Shown here: positions 32,268 to 44,210 of the stretch, in pieces
Position numbering within the stretch: the first letter of the stretch is position 1
How the letters are laid out: each line of letters starts with the position of its first letter
Assembly: GCA_013076295.1 (NCBI GenBank)
Contig: RQOL01000490.1
Span: 1 to 64,000 of the forward strand
Length of the DNA: 64,000 nucleotides
Reading direction: 5' to 3'
Source of the DNA: Sanderia malayensis
Taxonomy: Eukaryota; Cnidaria; Scyphozoa; Semaeostomeae; Pelagiidae
The notes under the pieces: generated by a model
Database searches by the model: none
The model's input: only the letters and a program-made list of their open reading frames with translations
What the model was told of the DNA's origin: nothing
Made by a program: the position numbers and the translations under genes

Positions 32268-35200
32268 TTAAATTGTTGAAATGTTTTTTTGTAAGTTGTA
32301 TTGCATTTTCAAGAATATAAATGCATTAGCACAGTCTTTGCATTCTATGTCTTCAGGACTTGGGATAATAGCATTGCGTTTATCTCGAAACTCTTGCTCC
32401 AGGAAGTCCTCATCAGCATTCAACACACCAGAGACTGAAGCAACTTCTCGCAAATCTTCCTCTGATAAAGCCAAGCCTGAAAAAGTATTTCAGCTAAAAA
32501 AGCACAATTAACAACACAACTATGCTCATAAAATGCCTTACCCATCGCTCATGTAATGTAATAATAAGTTGATCTATTTTTCAATTTCTTGAGATTGACA
32601 CCAGAACAAATTAATGGGGTGATAATCTACCCTAATAACTAAATGCTAAGGCCCATGATGCCACATGGAGGCATGGAGGCACTTGTATTAACAGAATTGA
32701 TACTTTAAATTGCAACAATGCCACAGTTGCATTTCACTGTCCACACAAATCAGTTTTTTTCTACAAATTTTAGCATAGCTGGTTTTTTCGAACAATGTGT
32801 GCCAAAATGCCCTTCATTGTGTCCCATTTTTCTGACATCCCCAGAAAAAGCAAAATACAAATATCTTGGTGTTATGCAACTGCTAATGATTCGTAATTTG
32901 ATAAGTTTTGCTGCATACCATACTCTTCCAGTCCATATTCTTCGGGGAAATTGTAAATGTGATTTGGAACGCCATCTGGCAAAAACTGTGGGGCTGCTTC
33001 CTAATCCTGTGAGTATTCCATATGGTGTCTTCGAAGATTTGGACGTGCTTGTCAACCAATCGTATGAATAGGTATGCCATAAGCTTCCTTTACTACCTCC
33101 TTTAGATTCAATTTCAATTATATATGACAGGCCCGTCAGAAGCGGCAGGGGGGGCTAGGGGGTTAATTTAACAAAACTTTAGATACTTGAGCTTATGTAC
33201 ATCCTTTAATGATTATATTCAGAGGAAAATGTTGAGCTGCGATAAACAAACCAGTACCTGTAACCTTTGATGGTTACAGGTACTGGTTGGTGAGAAAGAT
33301 TGGCAGAGACTACAAGTGGTTAGTCACCCCAATTTTTTTCAAAGCAACAAATAATCTTGTCTTAAAACAACAACAAGCGTTTTATGCCTCTTTTAAAAAA
33401 CAACATACATACACCTGGATAATTACCAAAGTGTCTGTCACTGACTATCATCGACAGATATGTGTCATAGGTCGCAGGTCGCAGGTCGCAGTAACACATG
33501 GCCTAAGTATTTGTAAGAACGAAGCAATAATAAATAAATGAATATGCTTATGATCACTGGTCAGAAAGTCTGGAAATTTGGAAAATTTGGATTAGTCATA
33601 AAACAGTTCATTAATTTATTATGCTTCATTCTTATAACACTAGACCACGTGTTGCTGCGACCTGTGAAAAATACTTGACCTACTATCATCATATTAAAGC
33701 ATTGCACTTTACATGTACCTGTCTGTTTCATTTTGTGAGTCATAATGTGCTTGATTTAAGAGCCAACTGAGCTCATATTTGAAATACTGCTCAAATCTCT
33801 CATGAAGTTCTCTCCACCATCTCTCAATCTGCGTGAAATCAAACAAGACTAGTTCAGATGGAATGTCTGATATGTAAAGTTATACACAAGTTTTTACCTA
33901 TATAAGCAACGTGTTTGTAAGCAAGTGTAATCGATTCAGAGAATTATTAAGCAACTTCAGTTCTGCATGCATGAGTAGAAGCAACTAAAAAAATTATATT
34001 TCAGGAAAATAAAAGATCAAATTTACTGGTTCTTATAATATAAGAAAGAGTGTAAGGCGAAAAATCATTTGAGACTTGCAAAAAGCAAATATTATTACAA
34101 GAAGTTTGTTTTATCTCGACTTCAATGTAATATCTGAGAATATTACATAGCAATTTTGATGTGTTGAAGCTGGTCCTAAGAAAATATAATTTTTCATTTT
34201 TGCAATTTAAATGTCTTAATGTTGTCATGTATGTATGAGGACTCAAAATCTAAGTTAGCCACTCAGAGATATCATTATGTATAATAACTGGTTCCACAGC
34301 TCACACAGTTAGTAATGCATTTCTGCAAAGAGTGGCATTTCTTTCTGGGCCACCCGGTAAAGTGTTCATGATGTTGTTTTCAGGTAGGTAGAATGTTAGA
34401 GGGATAGTAGAGTGGGCCAATTTGTTCTGGGGGTGGTCCTTTTTTGCTGAAAAAATTCCCGAAAAATTGCTACAATTACCCTAGCAGGGAGTAGAATTTA
34501 CTAGTTTTGAATACAGTCTATTCTTTAAAGTAAATTCAACCAGTAGTATCTAAGATTCTAACCTGATTTGCTGTTGATGGGCCATATATGACTGTGTCTT
34601 TCGGTTCCATGTCACCATGTTTATCTCTGAGGAATGCATGAATCGTTGCTAAATCACCAGTTTCTGTGCCTTTGTCAATTCTTAATCGTCTTGCAATCAG
34701 TCTTGATTCAAACAAGTGTTTTAAGTACCAGTGACCAAATAATTCCGGATCTGAGTTGCTTGTCCATACTTTAATCCATAACAGCTTTTGGACTTGTGGT
34801 ATCAATGCATCCATAAATCGCAATGGGGAAAGTATCCCTTTGATAGCCCATCAATTTTGCAAGACCATCCAAACTGTGTACCCGGTTCATCCCTCTTGTA
34901 GTAAAATTCCCCTTCACTCTTTTCTGTTTGTTGAAGCTCCTACCTCTATTTGCTAAGCCAGCTGGGTCTAAATTTGTCATTGCTGCATGAACAAAGTCTC
35001 TTGGCACTTTCATAGCATGCTGTTCCCTAAGCTTATTGTGCATGGCTCTTATACCGAGGTTTTTCCCAGGGCCATCCAGTTCCTCTTTCACGGCATCAAC
35101 AACTTCTTCGACGGTAAAATCAGGGTCAGTATGATAAATGTTAAAGTGGCGCAATCTCCGATCCAACGTACGAGTGCTCCATGAATACTCAGGGAAATCC

Positions 35201-35313
35201 TGCCTTAGAAAACTAAGAATCTCAGACCTCTGCAAGCCTTGCCTGTCGTGTTCATTGAGTGCATCTTTTAACTTTTCATCATTCTTCCATGCTGGATTCC
35301 TGAAATAGACCAT
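32268..35313 (-). pseudogene. Integrase-core (rve-like) gene, copy B, four exons
   Basis: Minus strand. Exon 1 is 35313-34563: MVYFRNPAW, helix-turn-helix-like LSFLRQDFPEYSWSTRTLDR, then VKGNFTTRGMNRVHSLDG and AIYGCID, LLWIKVWTSNSDPELFGHW, RLRIDKGTETGDLA, VIYGPSTANQ, donor GTTAGA. Exon 2 is 33828-33719: acceptor ttcacgcag, IERWWRELHERFEQYFKYEL, donor GTACAT. Exon 3 is 33087-32919: KLMAYLFIRLVDKHVQIF, TIWNTHRIRKQ, LPDGVPNHIYNFPEEYG, donor GTATGC. Exon 4 is 32476-32268: acceptor ctttttcag, LALSEEDLREVASVSGVLN, IECKDCANAFIFLK, stop. Exons join in phase. Two one-base shifts (near 34785 and 33005) break the frame. DDE-type residues can be placed at HSLDG, IDKGTE and the STANQIERWW block. Introns argue for a host-type gene family rather than a raw retroelement. 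Confidence 0.78.
33251..33286. repeat. Perfect 15-bp hairpin in an intron
   Basis: ccagtacctgtaacc (33251-33265) and its exact complement at 33272-33286, loop tttgat. It lies in the upstream flank of exon 3 of the integrase-like gene. Possibly the footprint or core of a small MITE; no flanking duplication seen. Confidence 0.85.
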
Positions 35314-35315
35314 TT

Positions 35316-36899
35316 TTAAAGTGCCACTATAGCTTTTTCTTTATTCTTTATATCAAGAAAACTTGCCACGCTGATTTCAAATCTGAAAATATTTTTGAAA
35401 TCTGACGCGTAGTTCACGAGTTATAATGTGTGAAAGTGTAGATACTTCGTCACTTTCACCATTTTTCTTGACACACTTCGAGGACTGGGATCTACCTACT
35501 ATGACATCATAGTAGGGACCCCGTTTTTTTCCCGTACTGAAGCAACAAGTTTGACACTGATTTTCTCCCAGAAAACGGATATTTTTGTTCGTTTTTTTTA
35601 CTCAAATAGTTAGATATTGGGCGTCGGTTACCCAGAATTGAATTTTTAAACAATTTTTATCGGTCAGTTGCTTTGAAATTGAAATGCAAAATTTCCATGT
35701 AGTGGCTGTCCAATCTGTGGGCACGGCGCGGGCGCATGCCGCGGCCTGTGGATGCATGAGCAAGACAAGCTGAGCTTGTAGTGTGGTGGGTGATATGTGT
35801 ATTGGATTGTGTTGTGTGTGGTGTGTGAATGCTTTGCTGCGGAAGGAGGGCAACAGCAAATCAAAGCAATCAATGTGTTTGCGAATTGTGAAGGTTGTGT
35901 TGTGTGATTTTAAGAGAACGCAAGTACTCAATAAAAGAAAGTCATAGTTGCTAAAATTTATTTATTGGACAGTGGTTATAAGGCATAGTGGTTCTTATAT
36001 AATCCTGAGAAATACAAACATCATCAGGAGAGGATGCGACTGTGTGTGCTGGCTGTAGTAGTGACTTTGGCGATGAAATAAACTCCGTGAAGGCCTATTG
36101 TTGATCGATTTGATCCCACATATTCTTTGGCGTAGCCCAACAATTTTTCAATGAAAAGTTTTAAAGAAAATTCCACGCAAAAAGAGACCTTTCGAAGCGA
36201 TTTAACGACACTGGGCAATAAGCTGGGTTGTATTTAAAACGCAAATTGAAATTCAACGCAATAATTTAGGCCCTGTATGTATGCCTGTAGTTGGCCAGCA
36301 CTCACAATCGCATATACTCCTCGTTTCATGGGAACAACTTCTGATTTCTTGGTATCAGTCTTCCAAGAAATTATAGTGGTATATGATACTTTACTTTAAT
36401 TTTTACTATCGTCTTTTCAATTAAAGTAAATTCCATACAAGCAAACTCACTTTTACTCTAAGGTTAGCCCGAATACTTTATTATCAGGCCGTGGCATGTG
36501 CCCGCGCCGTGTCCACAGATTGGACAGCCACTACATGGAAATTTTGCATTTCAATTTTAAAGCAGCTGACCGATCAAAATTGTTTAAAAATCCAATTCTG
36601 GGTCACCGACGCCCAATATCTAACTATTTGAGTAAAAAAAACGAACAAAAACATTCGTTTTCTTGCAGAAAATCAGTGTCAAACTTGTTGCTTCAGTACG
36701 GGAAAAAAAACGGGGTCCCTACTATGATGTCATAGTAGGTAGATCCCAGTCCTCGAAGTGTGTCAAGAGAGTGTGAGGGAAAACACCTTGTAGCTCAAAA
36801 AGTGCTCATGAGATCAAAAAAGTAAAAGCAGATTCAGAATCAGCGAATTCGAATCTATAGTTTTAGCAAATAAAAAAAAAAGCTATAATGGCACTTTAA
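35316..36899. mobile_element. TTAA-flanked long-inverted-repeat element
   Basis: Ends AGTGCCACTATAGC at 35320 and GCTATAATGGCACT to 36895, each bordered by TTAA (35316-35319 and 36896-36899). Inverted arms extend about 430 bases: for example gatctacctactatgacatc (about 35490) pairs with 36720-36745, and the tccatgtagtggctgtccaa region at 35693-35712 pairs with 36523-36541. The central 740 bases have no recognised ORF. TTAA duplications are used by piggyBac and Kolobok transposons. The termini lack piggyBac's CCC start, so a Kolobok-type non-autonomous element is more likely (inference). It sits 2-3 bases upstream of the start codon of the integrase-like gene. Confidence 0.8.
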
Positions 36900-36902
36900 C
36901 TG

Positions 36903-37047
36903 TCGAAGAAAAATATCTCTATGGTGCTCTCATAGAATATGATATATACTAGGATATATTCTATCTCAATGTGCTCTCCACATCTTTTGTTTCCTTTTCC
37001 TGTGATGATACAATGCATTATGGTATACTGTGGCAGTTTTAGTACGT
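36903..37047. other. Short spacer ending in a fragment shared with 29588-29627
   Basis: Includes caatgcattatggtatactg then tggcagttttagtacgtaag (37008-37047), the inverted counterpart of a sequence near 29588-29627. No gene. Confidence 0.5.
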
Positions 37048-37295
37048 AAGGTTTTTTATTTTTATTTTACTTTGAATTTTTTTTAAATTTTTCTGTTTTG
37101 GTTAATTTTTTTAATTTTCATTTTTATTTAAATTTTTTATTTCTTTTTTTAATTTGTTTCTGAAGAGTTTGGGGGAAAAGATTTCATGGAAAGAAAAATT
37201 ATTAATTTTTTTTCAATGAATTGCAAAAATTATTACGAGAAATAAAATAAATACAAAAATATTTGAATGGCAGCTTTCGCCCACCATATAGGTGT
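37048..37295 (-). repeat. AT-rich dispersed repeat, copy 2
   Basis: Reverse-complement copy of 28684-28935, from ttttttatttttattttac to gctttcgcccaccatatagg. The ends are conserved while the interior shows indels in the T runs. Confidence 0.75.
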
Positions 37296-37367
37296 GATAT
37301 AGAAAGTAACAAATTTTATTGAGTTGATTCTGTAACTCTGCAATTTCTCAACAAGCTGGGTACCAAT

Positions 37368-37830
37368 TACCGTAAATCCTCGAATAAGCCCCCGGGGGCT
37401 TATTTGCAAAAATGAATTTTTGGGTGGGGGCTTATTCGAGGGGAGGGCTTATTTGAGGGGGGGGCTTAATTCAAAGTTTTGCTTTTTTCTCAAAGGTTTA
37501 CAGAAAAAAGACGACATAGTTTTCTCAATCAGCTAAACTTTTTTCACAAAGTACTATGTGAAAATCTAACAATAATTTGTTTATTGTCAGGAAAATCGCG
37601 TTTCCTTTTGCTTTTTTGTCTGAGTCACAGGAAGTGATACTGTATAGCTATTGTCCTGTGGGGGCTCTTTCGAATTAAGATATTATTCTGCACTTATGCT
37701 TCCCTCGAATAGGACCCCATGGGGGTTTATTCGAGGGGGGGGCTTATTTGCAAAAATGATTTCTTAGGTGGGGGCTTAATCGAGGGGGGCGCTTATTCGA
37801 ATGTGGGGGCTTATTCGAGGATTTACGGTA
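37368..37830. mobile_element. MITE with 26-bp perfect terminal inverted repeats
   Basis: Starts TACCGTAAATCCTCGAATAA (37368) and ends with the exact complement at 37830; the perfect arms are 26 bases, continuing into further copies of gggggcttattcgagg inside. TA is at both outer ends, consistent with a TA duplication (Tc1/mariner-type). 463 bases, no transposase. Several internal subterminal copies of the same motif occur in both orientations. Confidence 0.88.
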
Positions 37831-38324
37831 AGCAAAAAAGACTTTACCGACACTTAATTAGCTCTATGAGTATTGAGAAAGATAGGTTACCTCCCATGAA
37901 GAAAATGATGCATGAAATTTCTAAGTAGTGCATGGCTAACAACAAAATTTCATCATCAGATCCATCATAATGAATTGATTTGTTGCAATTTCTGCAATTA
38001 TTTTCAAACACTGAAAAAAAGAAAGTACCTCTGAGTATGGTTGGTTAATTCTAGCCAATCAGAATATACTTAGTACTACATGACATGGCCCAAATGATAG
38101 TAGAAATCCACCTCCAAACTTGCAATAGCAAATTATGTGTTACTCCATAAAACAAAATTAACGTAATGCATGAAACAGTTGTTCACAAAATGCAAAAACA
38201 GTTTTATGTACAACAAATTTCACCACAGAAATTAAATTCCACTGCCCAAAACACATTTCAATGCACAAAACACATTCTACAGCACATAATATCTTACACT
38301 CATTTTATCCCCAATGTTCCTTTT
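37831..38324. other. Unassigned spacer
   Basis: Includes four near-repeats of aaacaca/gcacaaaacacattc (38200-38290). It may hold the eroded N-terminal part of the integrase-like copy that follows. Nothing firm. Confidence 0.3.
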
Positions 38325-38990
38325 GGCAACAGATTGACACAGATGTGGTAGAAGAGAGAAGAAAACATAGATTGCAGAGAAGGAAATACAGGCCTTGGGG
38401 CTGAATCAATTATGGCATATTGATGGCTATGATAAATTAAAGCCTTATGGACTTTGGACTAATGCAGACAGATTCAGTCGAAGAATCATTTGCTAAAAGT
38501 TGCAACATCAAATAATAACCCCGCAGTAACTGCAAAATATTTCCTCCACTGTGTCAGGTCAACCGGAGGTACCCCATGGGTTGTGCGTGCTGACAAGGAA
38601 ACAGGAAATGGACAGGTTGCAGGAATTCAGCGATTTCTCCGCCACAATGACTTAGATGAAAATTTGAGCGAAAAGTCCTTTATTTACGCTAAATTGGTCT
38701 CGAATCAGCACATTGAGCCACAGTGGAGCATTTTGAGGAAGGGCTGTACAGGCTGTTGGATTGAACATTTAAGGACATTAAAGGGAATGGGCTTTATTCC
38801 GAGTGCAATGTTATTCACCAAGAATGCTTTAAATTTTGTTACATGAAGCTATTACAAGATGAATTAAACAGAATTATGGTTCTTTGGAATATGCACAAAA
38901 TTCGGCCTGAGAGGAACACAGATGTACATTTGTGACCAGCATGCCCGGATATGATGTTTATGGTATCCAATTTATTCAATGCAGTCCACG
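38325..38990 (+). pseudogene. Integrase-core (rve-like) gene, copy C, fragment
   Basis: Plus strand: VVEERRKHRLQRRKYRPWG, then NQLWHIDGYDKLKPYGL, ADRFSRRII (38340-38490), a shift, VATSNNNPAVTAKYFLHCVR, WVVRADKETGNGQVAGIQRF (38496-38640), SFIYAKLVSNQHIEPQW (38675-38730) and, shifted, a C-terminal WNMHKIRPERN (38885-38920). The IDG, RADKETGN and SNQHIE blocks carry the usual DDE positions. Several stops (about 38404, 38494, 38845) make it a pseudogene. It resembles copies A and B but with enough differences to be a separate subfamily. A LINE follows directly. Confidence 0.72.
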
Positions 38991-39128
38991 GCAAAGTTCA
39001 GGTAGAATTGCAGGATTTAGGAGTTCTGCAATTCTGCGATTCTTTAATCAGACCCTCTCTTCCTTGGCAGGTTTCAATGAGGACTGGGTCCGTCATTTTA
39101 AAGCGAGATCTTGTGACGTCGTTTTTTG

Positions 39129-42100
39129 TTATATCATTTTCTCCTTATATGAATTCATTGCTTGAATAATTTTGACTATTTTCCTTTGTGTGAAAGTCTT
39201 TTCTGAATTGATATCTTTTCTTAATATTCCTTTTCCATTGTACAATCTCCTTATGACGTTGCATTCTAGTATATGTTCAGTTGTGTCTTGTTCTGTTTCC
39301 CATAGTTCGCATTTTATCTCTTCATTGTTTCTTTGCCCTTTAAAATTTCCTTTAACGTTAATCATGTTCAGTCTTGTCTTCATTATTATCTTAATTTCCT
39401 CTATATTTCCTTGAGTTATGTAATTTTTCATTTTATGTTGGTCATTCTTTATGAACCTTAGTTTTTTCATTTGCTTTGCGATGTCTTGAAATTCATCCTG
39501 AATGTGCTTACTAATTGCCTTTTTTACTTCTTTTTTCTCCAGCTCGATTTCTTTAACTGCTTTAACTCCTTAAATTCTCTTTCTAGGTTATATTCCTTTT
39601 GTAACGATACAATTTCCGAGTGCCATGAATTCTTCCAGTATTTCATTTCTTTTGAGTTTTTTAAATTTTTGTGGCTATTCTTTTTTCGTCAGATGTGATT
39701 AAGTGGTGCAGATACATAAGTTTTTTGTAATGAATTCGTTTTTCCATTGGCCATGTTCCTGTTTCTGCAAGCAATCCCCAGCATGGGGTACTTTCATTCA
39801 TTCCAAAGATCGATGTTAAAACTGTCTTTTGCATTCTTTCAAGCTCTTTAATATTATCTGTAGTTAAATTTGTCCATGTTTCTGAATTATTGAGTACTGT
39901 TGGCATTATCATCGTTTCCATTATCTTTAAACAGATTTGATATGATAATTTGCCTGTTAAGCTAGGGTTTGCAATGCGCATCATGTTCTTTATAGCTCCA
40001 TTCATCTTTATTTTTCGTTTTTCTATATTATTTTTGTGATTTCCATTCTCATCAATAAAATCGCCTAAATATTTATATTTACTCGCCCGTCTTATTTTTC
40101 CTTTCTTCAAATACTCTTCAATTTCTTCCTTTTTTCTTTTTTTATTTCCTATTATCATGTAGTTACTTTTTTCACAATTAAATGTCATCTTCTTTTCTTC
40201 TCCATATATTTACAGTTGTCTATAGTCTTCTCAATATTTTCTTTACTCCCTACTCCACATATGTCATCCACAAATACCAATGTTCAAACATCCAAATCTA
40301 TTCCTATCTTTTCTATCATTGTGTTACTTGTTCTGCTTATCTTGTCTGTTGATATACCGCAAAGAATGGGTATACTGTTCCTTGTCTTACTATTTCGTTA
40401 AACTCAATACATTGTGTCACTCCAACTGGAGTTTCAATTACTGCACACGCAATTTTGTTCCTTAAATATACTGAATACGTTTCTATTGCTGGCATGCCAG
40501 TCTTCCATAATTCTACTATGCTATCCCTCAACCACAGTTTGTCGAAACATTTTTCGAGGTCACCAAAGAAAATATACAGATCCTTGTTAATGAATTTGTA
40601 ATAGTCAATCATAGCTCTTACAGTGAATAGATGATCCGATGTTCCTCTGTTCCTAACTCCTCCACATTGATATGATGACAGATAACTCTCTATATATTTG
40701 TAGTTTCTTATTGATAAAACCTTTTCATATAGCTTGCTTACCACATTGGTGATAAATAATCCACGTGTATTCTTCATTTCAGCTCGACTTCCTTTATTCT
40801 TATATATGGACTTAATTTTCATTTGTTGCCAACTCGACGGTATTTCTTTTTCTTTTAAGATTCTATTTAACAGTGCTGTGATGCTGTTTTCCATGTCTGC
40901 TCCCCCATATATGAGAATTTCATTCTTTATTCCATCCATATCTGCTGCCTTTTTCTTTTTTAGTTGTTTAATTCCAGCAACAACTTCCTCTTTACTTATT
41001 TCCAATGCATCTTCAGTTTGCGCTATAGTTGCTATTTGATTGAATATTTTATTAATTTCTTCCTCACATTGCTTTTCCTTTGCAGTGTTTGCACATTGAG
41101 TTTGTAGTAGTTCTTGATAGAAGTTAACAAATACGTTCTTTATACTTTGAACTGATTCTTGCACTATGCCATCTTTGTTTTTCATTGCTATTCTTTCCTC
41201 TTTTTTCCTTATGTCCATTTTCTTTTTAAATTCCCAGAAGTTTTGTCCATTTATTCCACCACCTTTTTGAATTTCTTTAATTGTTTCATTAACTCTTTTA
41301 ATGTATGCTTGTCTGTTCATGTTGTTTAAATATTCTGTAATAAGCATATCTCTCTGTTTTAGCATGCTTTTCTCTTCTTCTTTGGCACTGTTTTCATGTA
41401 GTTCTTTTCTAATATCTCGTTTGACTTTCATTAACTTTCGCATTGTTTTGTTCTTTCCTTTATACTTGTTCTTCTTTTTTGTACTAGAATAACACTTCTT
41501 TAATATGTTGTTTAATTCTTCAAGCCATTGATCATATGCTAATTGTAAATTTGTGTTGTGACTTTTTACTATTCTTTCCAGTTGCCCCTTTTTTGTTTCT
41601 TTCCTAAATTTCTCTCATCCAGCTCTGCTTACAGTGTATCCTGTGCTATGTTCACTGCTGTGTTTATAGGCTATTGTCCAGTCCAAATCTGTTGTTATTG
41701 CTCTGTGATCCGTATATACTGTTCTATTTCCTACTATTCTATATGGAGTCGATATTCCTTGTTGGTCAATTTCCATTCGTTTTATACAGTGTTCATCTTC
41801 TTTGCCGATAATACAATAATCTATGACTGACTTTTGCTCTCCTTGAACTCTTGTCCATAAACCCTTTGTTTTCTTGTTACTATTTACAATTGTTAGGTTA
41901 TATCTATGAATGAGTTCAATTAGCTTTTTTCCTCCTTTCGTTACCTCTTTCTTGTTATTCTTTATTATTTCACCAATCTTTGAATTAAAGTCCCCTACTA
42001 TTATGATTCTTTGGTTTCTTCACTGAGCTTCTATTATTTGTTTTTCAATCCTCTTGTACATTGTTTCTATTTCTTTGGTTGTTGTTCGTGATTCTTGTGG

Positions 42101-42400
42101 TCCGTATATTAATCCAATTCTTACTTTAATTCTGTTATTATTAATGACCATCCACATAGACTCGTCTTTTTCTATAATTTTCTCGATTATTACTGATGAA
42201 CCCTTTAGCTCCTCCTTTATTGCCATTATCAACCCTCCTCCATCACTATTCCTATTTAGGTGTTCCACATGATATCCTTCTAAATGAATTGAGTCTTCCT
42301 CTGCTATGTGTGTTTCAGTTAGACAAATTACAGTTGGCTTTTCCTCTTCAATTATTTCTTTCAGTGACTCTATTTTTGATTTCACCCCTCTGCAGTTAAC
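39129..42400 (-). pseudogene. LINE ORF2: endonuclease and reverse transcriptase
   Basis: Endonuclease in 42385-41650: TVICLTETHIAEED, GYHVEHLNRNSDGGGL, GLIYGPQESR, then after a stop (about 42020) IIIVGDFNSKIGEI and, near the end, YTDHRAITTDLDW. RT in 41443-40250: FVNFYQELLQTQ, KKKAADMDGIKNEILIYGG, MKIKSIYKNKGSRAEMKNTR, IFFGDLEKCFDKLWL, VRQGTVYP, then shifted VFVDDICGV, the catalytic DD (about 40265). Thumb in 40188-39661 (KYKYLGDFIDENGNHKNNI, GMNESTPCWGLLAETG). C-terminus in 39470-39129 (CELWETEQDTTEHILECN). The endonuclease and first RT part share one frame apart from two stops. Confidence 0.82.
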
Positions 42401-42603
42401 ATAATATAGTCTGAAGTTCGTGTAAAATTTTTTGTTCTTTTTTTGTCTTTTTGTTTTTTTCTTTGTGTCTTTTTTATCTTTTCTTATGTCATTCTTGTTT
42501 ACTACTATGTCAGATTTCTTTTTTATATTGATGGTCTTGACTACTGGGAAACTAGTTGAGGTACCATCTGGGTTGGCATTGTTGGAATTGGGTAGTACAT
42601 TCC

Positions 42604-44131
42604 CTAATTGAGCTTCATTCTCTCTTGCATTTGTTGCATCTGATGATACAAAAAAGCTATTTCACCTTCAAAATCAGTATTTTGTGCTGCTGCTGTTTCT
42701 CTATATCTTGCATCTATTTTGTTTTCATTCATTGTTTTGTTTTCTCTTTGTTTGATTTGTTTCTCTGATTCATTATGTGTTGATGCTTGTCTGTTATGAG
42801 AATAGAAGCATTTTTCTCCATATCTGCATGTGCCACTTGCCTGGAAGTTTCTGCATACCTCTAATCGTGTTTCTTTATGTATGTACATACATTCATCACC
42901 ATACCTGCAAAAACCCTTTGAGCTGTAATGATAACATATTTTAGTCCTCTTTCCCTGTTCTCTGTCATCTCTCTCTTCATGAATATATATGCATTTTGTT
43001 CCATATTTGCACCATCCTTTCTGGCTAAACATTCTACATATTTCTTTCGGCTTTGTACTGTCTTTGTGTTCTTCCAAATTCTCCTCTTCGTTTTCAACTG
43101 TGTTTGTTTTTCTCAATTTTGTGGTGTTGGCTCTTATTTGCATAATTTCTTTTTCTATATTTACTTCTTCTGTTGCCACTGCTGCTCCAACGTTTTCTTG
43201 ATTTGGTTTTTCTATGTATTCTCTAACTTTCAATTCTAGGCTGATGTCAATTTCTTTGATGTTGTCCAAACTGTCATTTAGATTCCTTATTGTTCTCTCC
43301 TGTTCTAGGTTTGACATAATTGCAGCTTCCAGTTTTTTTTTGTAGTCTATCATGTAATTTTTTAGTTTTTGAACTTCATTTTCTTCTGTTTTCCTTCGCT
43401 TTGTATCTTAATCTGCTTTTTCGCGTCTTCCTTATTTCTTTCTATTTTTCATTTTCTTTTCCTATTATTGCAATTTCCATTTCTTTAATCTGATCTTGCA
43501 TTTCTTGAATTTGTAACTTGTATCTTTTATTGTCTGCCTTTTCTTTTGAGATTGTATCCATGTGTTTGCTGTTTTGTTCTCTTAGGTTGATGTTTTCAAT
43601 TATGCCCTGAGGATTATGCTTAATTAGTTGGTTAATAATCTTGTGACAATTTTCACAGAACCAAAATATGTTGCTGTCCTCTTTTAATTCTAAAATGGCC
43701 TCATGCTCTGCTTCATATTGTATTCCGCACCTCTTGTTGCAGTGACACCACCCCTTGCATGCATCACATTTGAGTGCCTTTTTCACCAACTTTTTTTGCA
43801 CATTTTTTGCATATGCTGTCATCGCTGTCATTCTTCTCTTCATTTGCTTCCTTAGTATCTGAATCTACATCAATCTGTTGACCCTCATCAAAAATTTCTT
43901 TTATGAACCTATCCTCATCATCACCCCATTTCTGACTGGCAATCAATTCATCCTGATTTTCATCACCTGTCTCCTGTTCTTCAGACGGGCCTACCATTTC
44001 ATTTAGATAAATTCTTTTTTGTCAAACTTTTTGAATGACGATTTTTTGAATCCCTTCACTTGTTCTTCACAATCACTCCATGTGCTGTAAATTCCTGGCT
44101 TTTTTCCTGTTTTCACTGCGTAAAAAGCCAT
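42604..44131 (-). pseudogene. LINE ORF1-like region: hybrid-binding domain, PHD-like and CCCH fingers
   Basis: ATG at 44131 opens MAFYAVKTGKKPGIYSTWSD then CEEQVKGFKKSSFKKF, the pattern of the RNase H1 N-terminal (caulimovirus viroplasmin) domain that binds RNA/DNA hybrids. After a shift in an A-run an acidic stretch follows (EEQETGDENQDELIA), then a Cys/His finger: ICKKCAKK and KCDACKGWCHCNKRCG, FWFCENCHK. A coiled coil (IQEMQDQIKEMEIAI) and a further Glu/Lys-rich segment lead to three CCCH fingers: ICRMFSQKGWCKYGTKCIYI, ICYHYSSKGFCRYGDECMYI, VCRNFQASGTCRYGEKCFYS (43035-42800). Breaks at about 44003, 43795 and 43410. Inferred role: RNA/hybrid binding by the element's ribonucleoprotein. Confidence 0.7.
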
Positions 44132-44172
44132 TTTGCAATCTTGCATCAATTTTGCAAGATTTATATATTCAC

Positions 44173-44210
44173 TATCTATATCTATATCTATATCTATATC
44201 TATATCTATA
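44173..44210. repeat. (TATCTA)n microsatellite
   Basis: About six uninterrupted hexanucleotide units just upstream of the second LINE's 5' end and directly before an open frame at 44211. It could have arisen at the insertion junction. Confidence 0.9.

Larger units (their letters stand above)
39129..44131 (-). mobile_element. Second LINE with an unusual N-terminal domain set
   Basis: Minus-strand non-LTR retrotransposon of about 5 kb. From 5' to 3': RNase H1-type hybrid-binding domain, PHD-like finger, coiled coil, three CCCH fingers, APE endonuclease, RT, C-terminal Cys/His motif. Frames change several times, three or more at A-runs. The 3' end at about 39129 abuts a T-run (A tail on the element strand) next to the integrase-like copy C. 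The 5' side is close to a (TATCTA)n microsatellite at 44173. Clade not resolved. Confidence 0.75.

Noticed and set aside
35316..36899. piggyBac-type element because of TTAA
   Set aside because: The termini start AGTGCC rather than the CCC/GGG ends typical of piggyBac, and no transposase is present; kept as an unclassified TTAA element.
39172..43239. Plus-strand Phe/Leu/Ser-rich frames that look like membrane proteins
   Set aside because: Antisense translations of the Lys/Glu-rich minus-strand LINE; the hydrophobicity follows from the A-rich sense strand.
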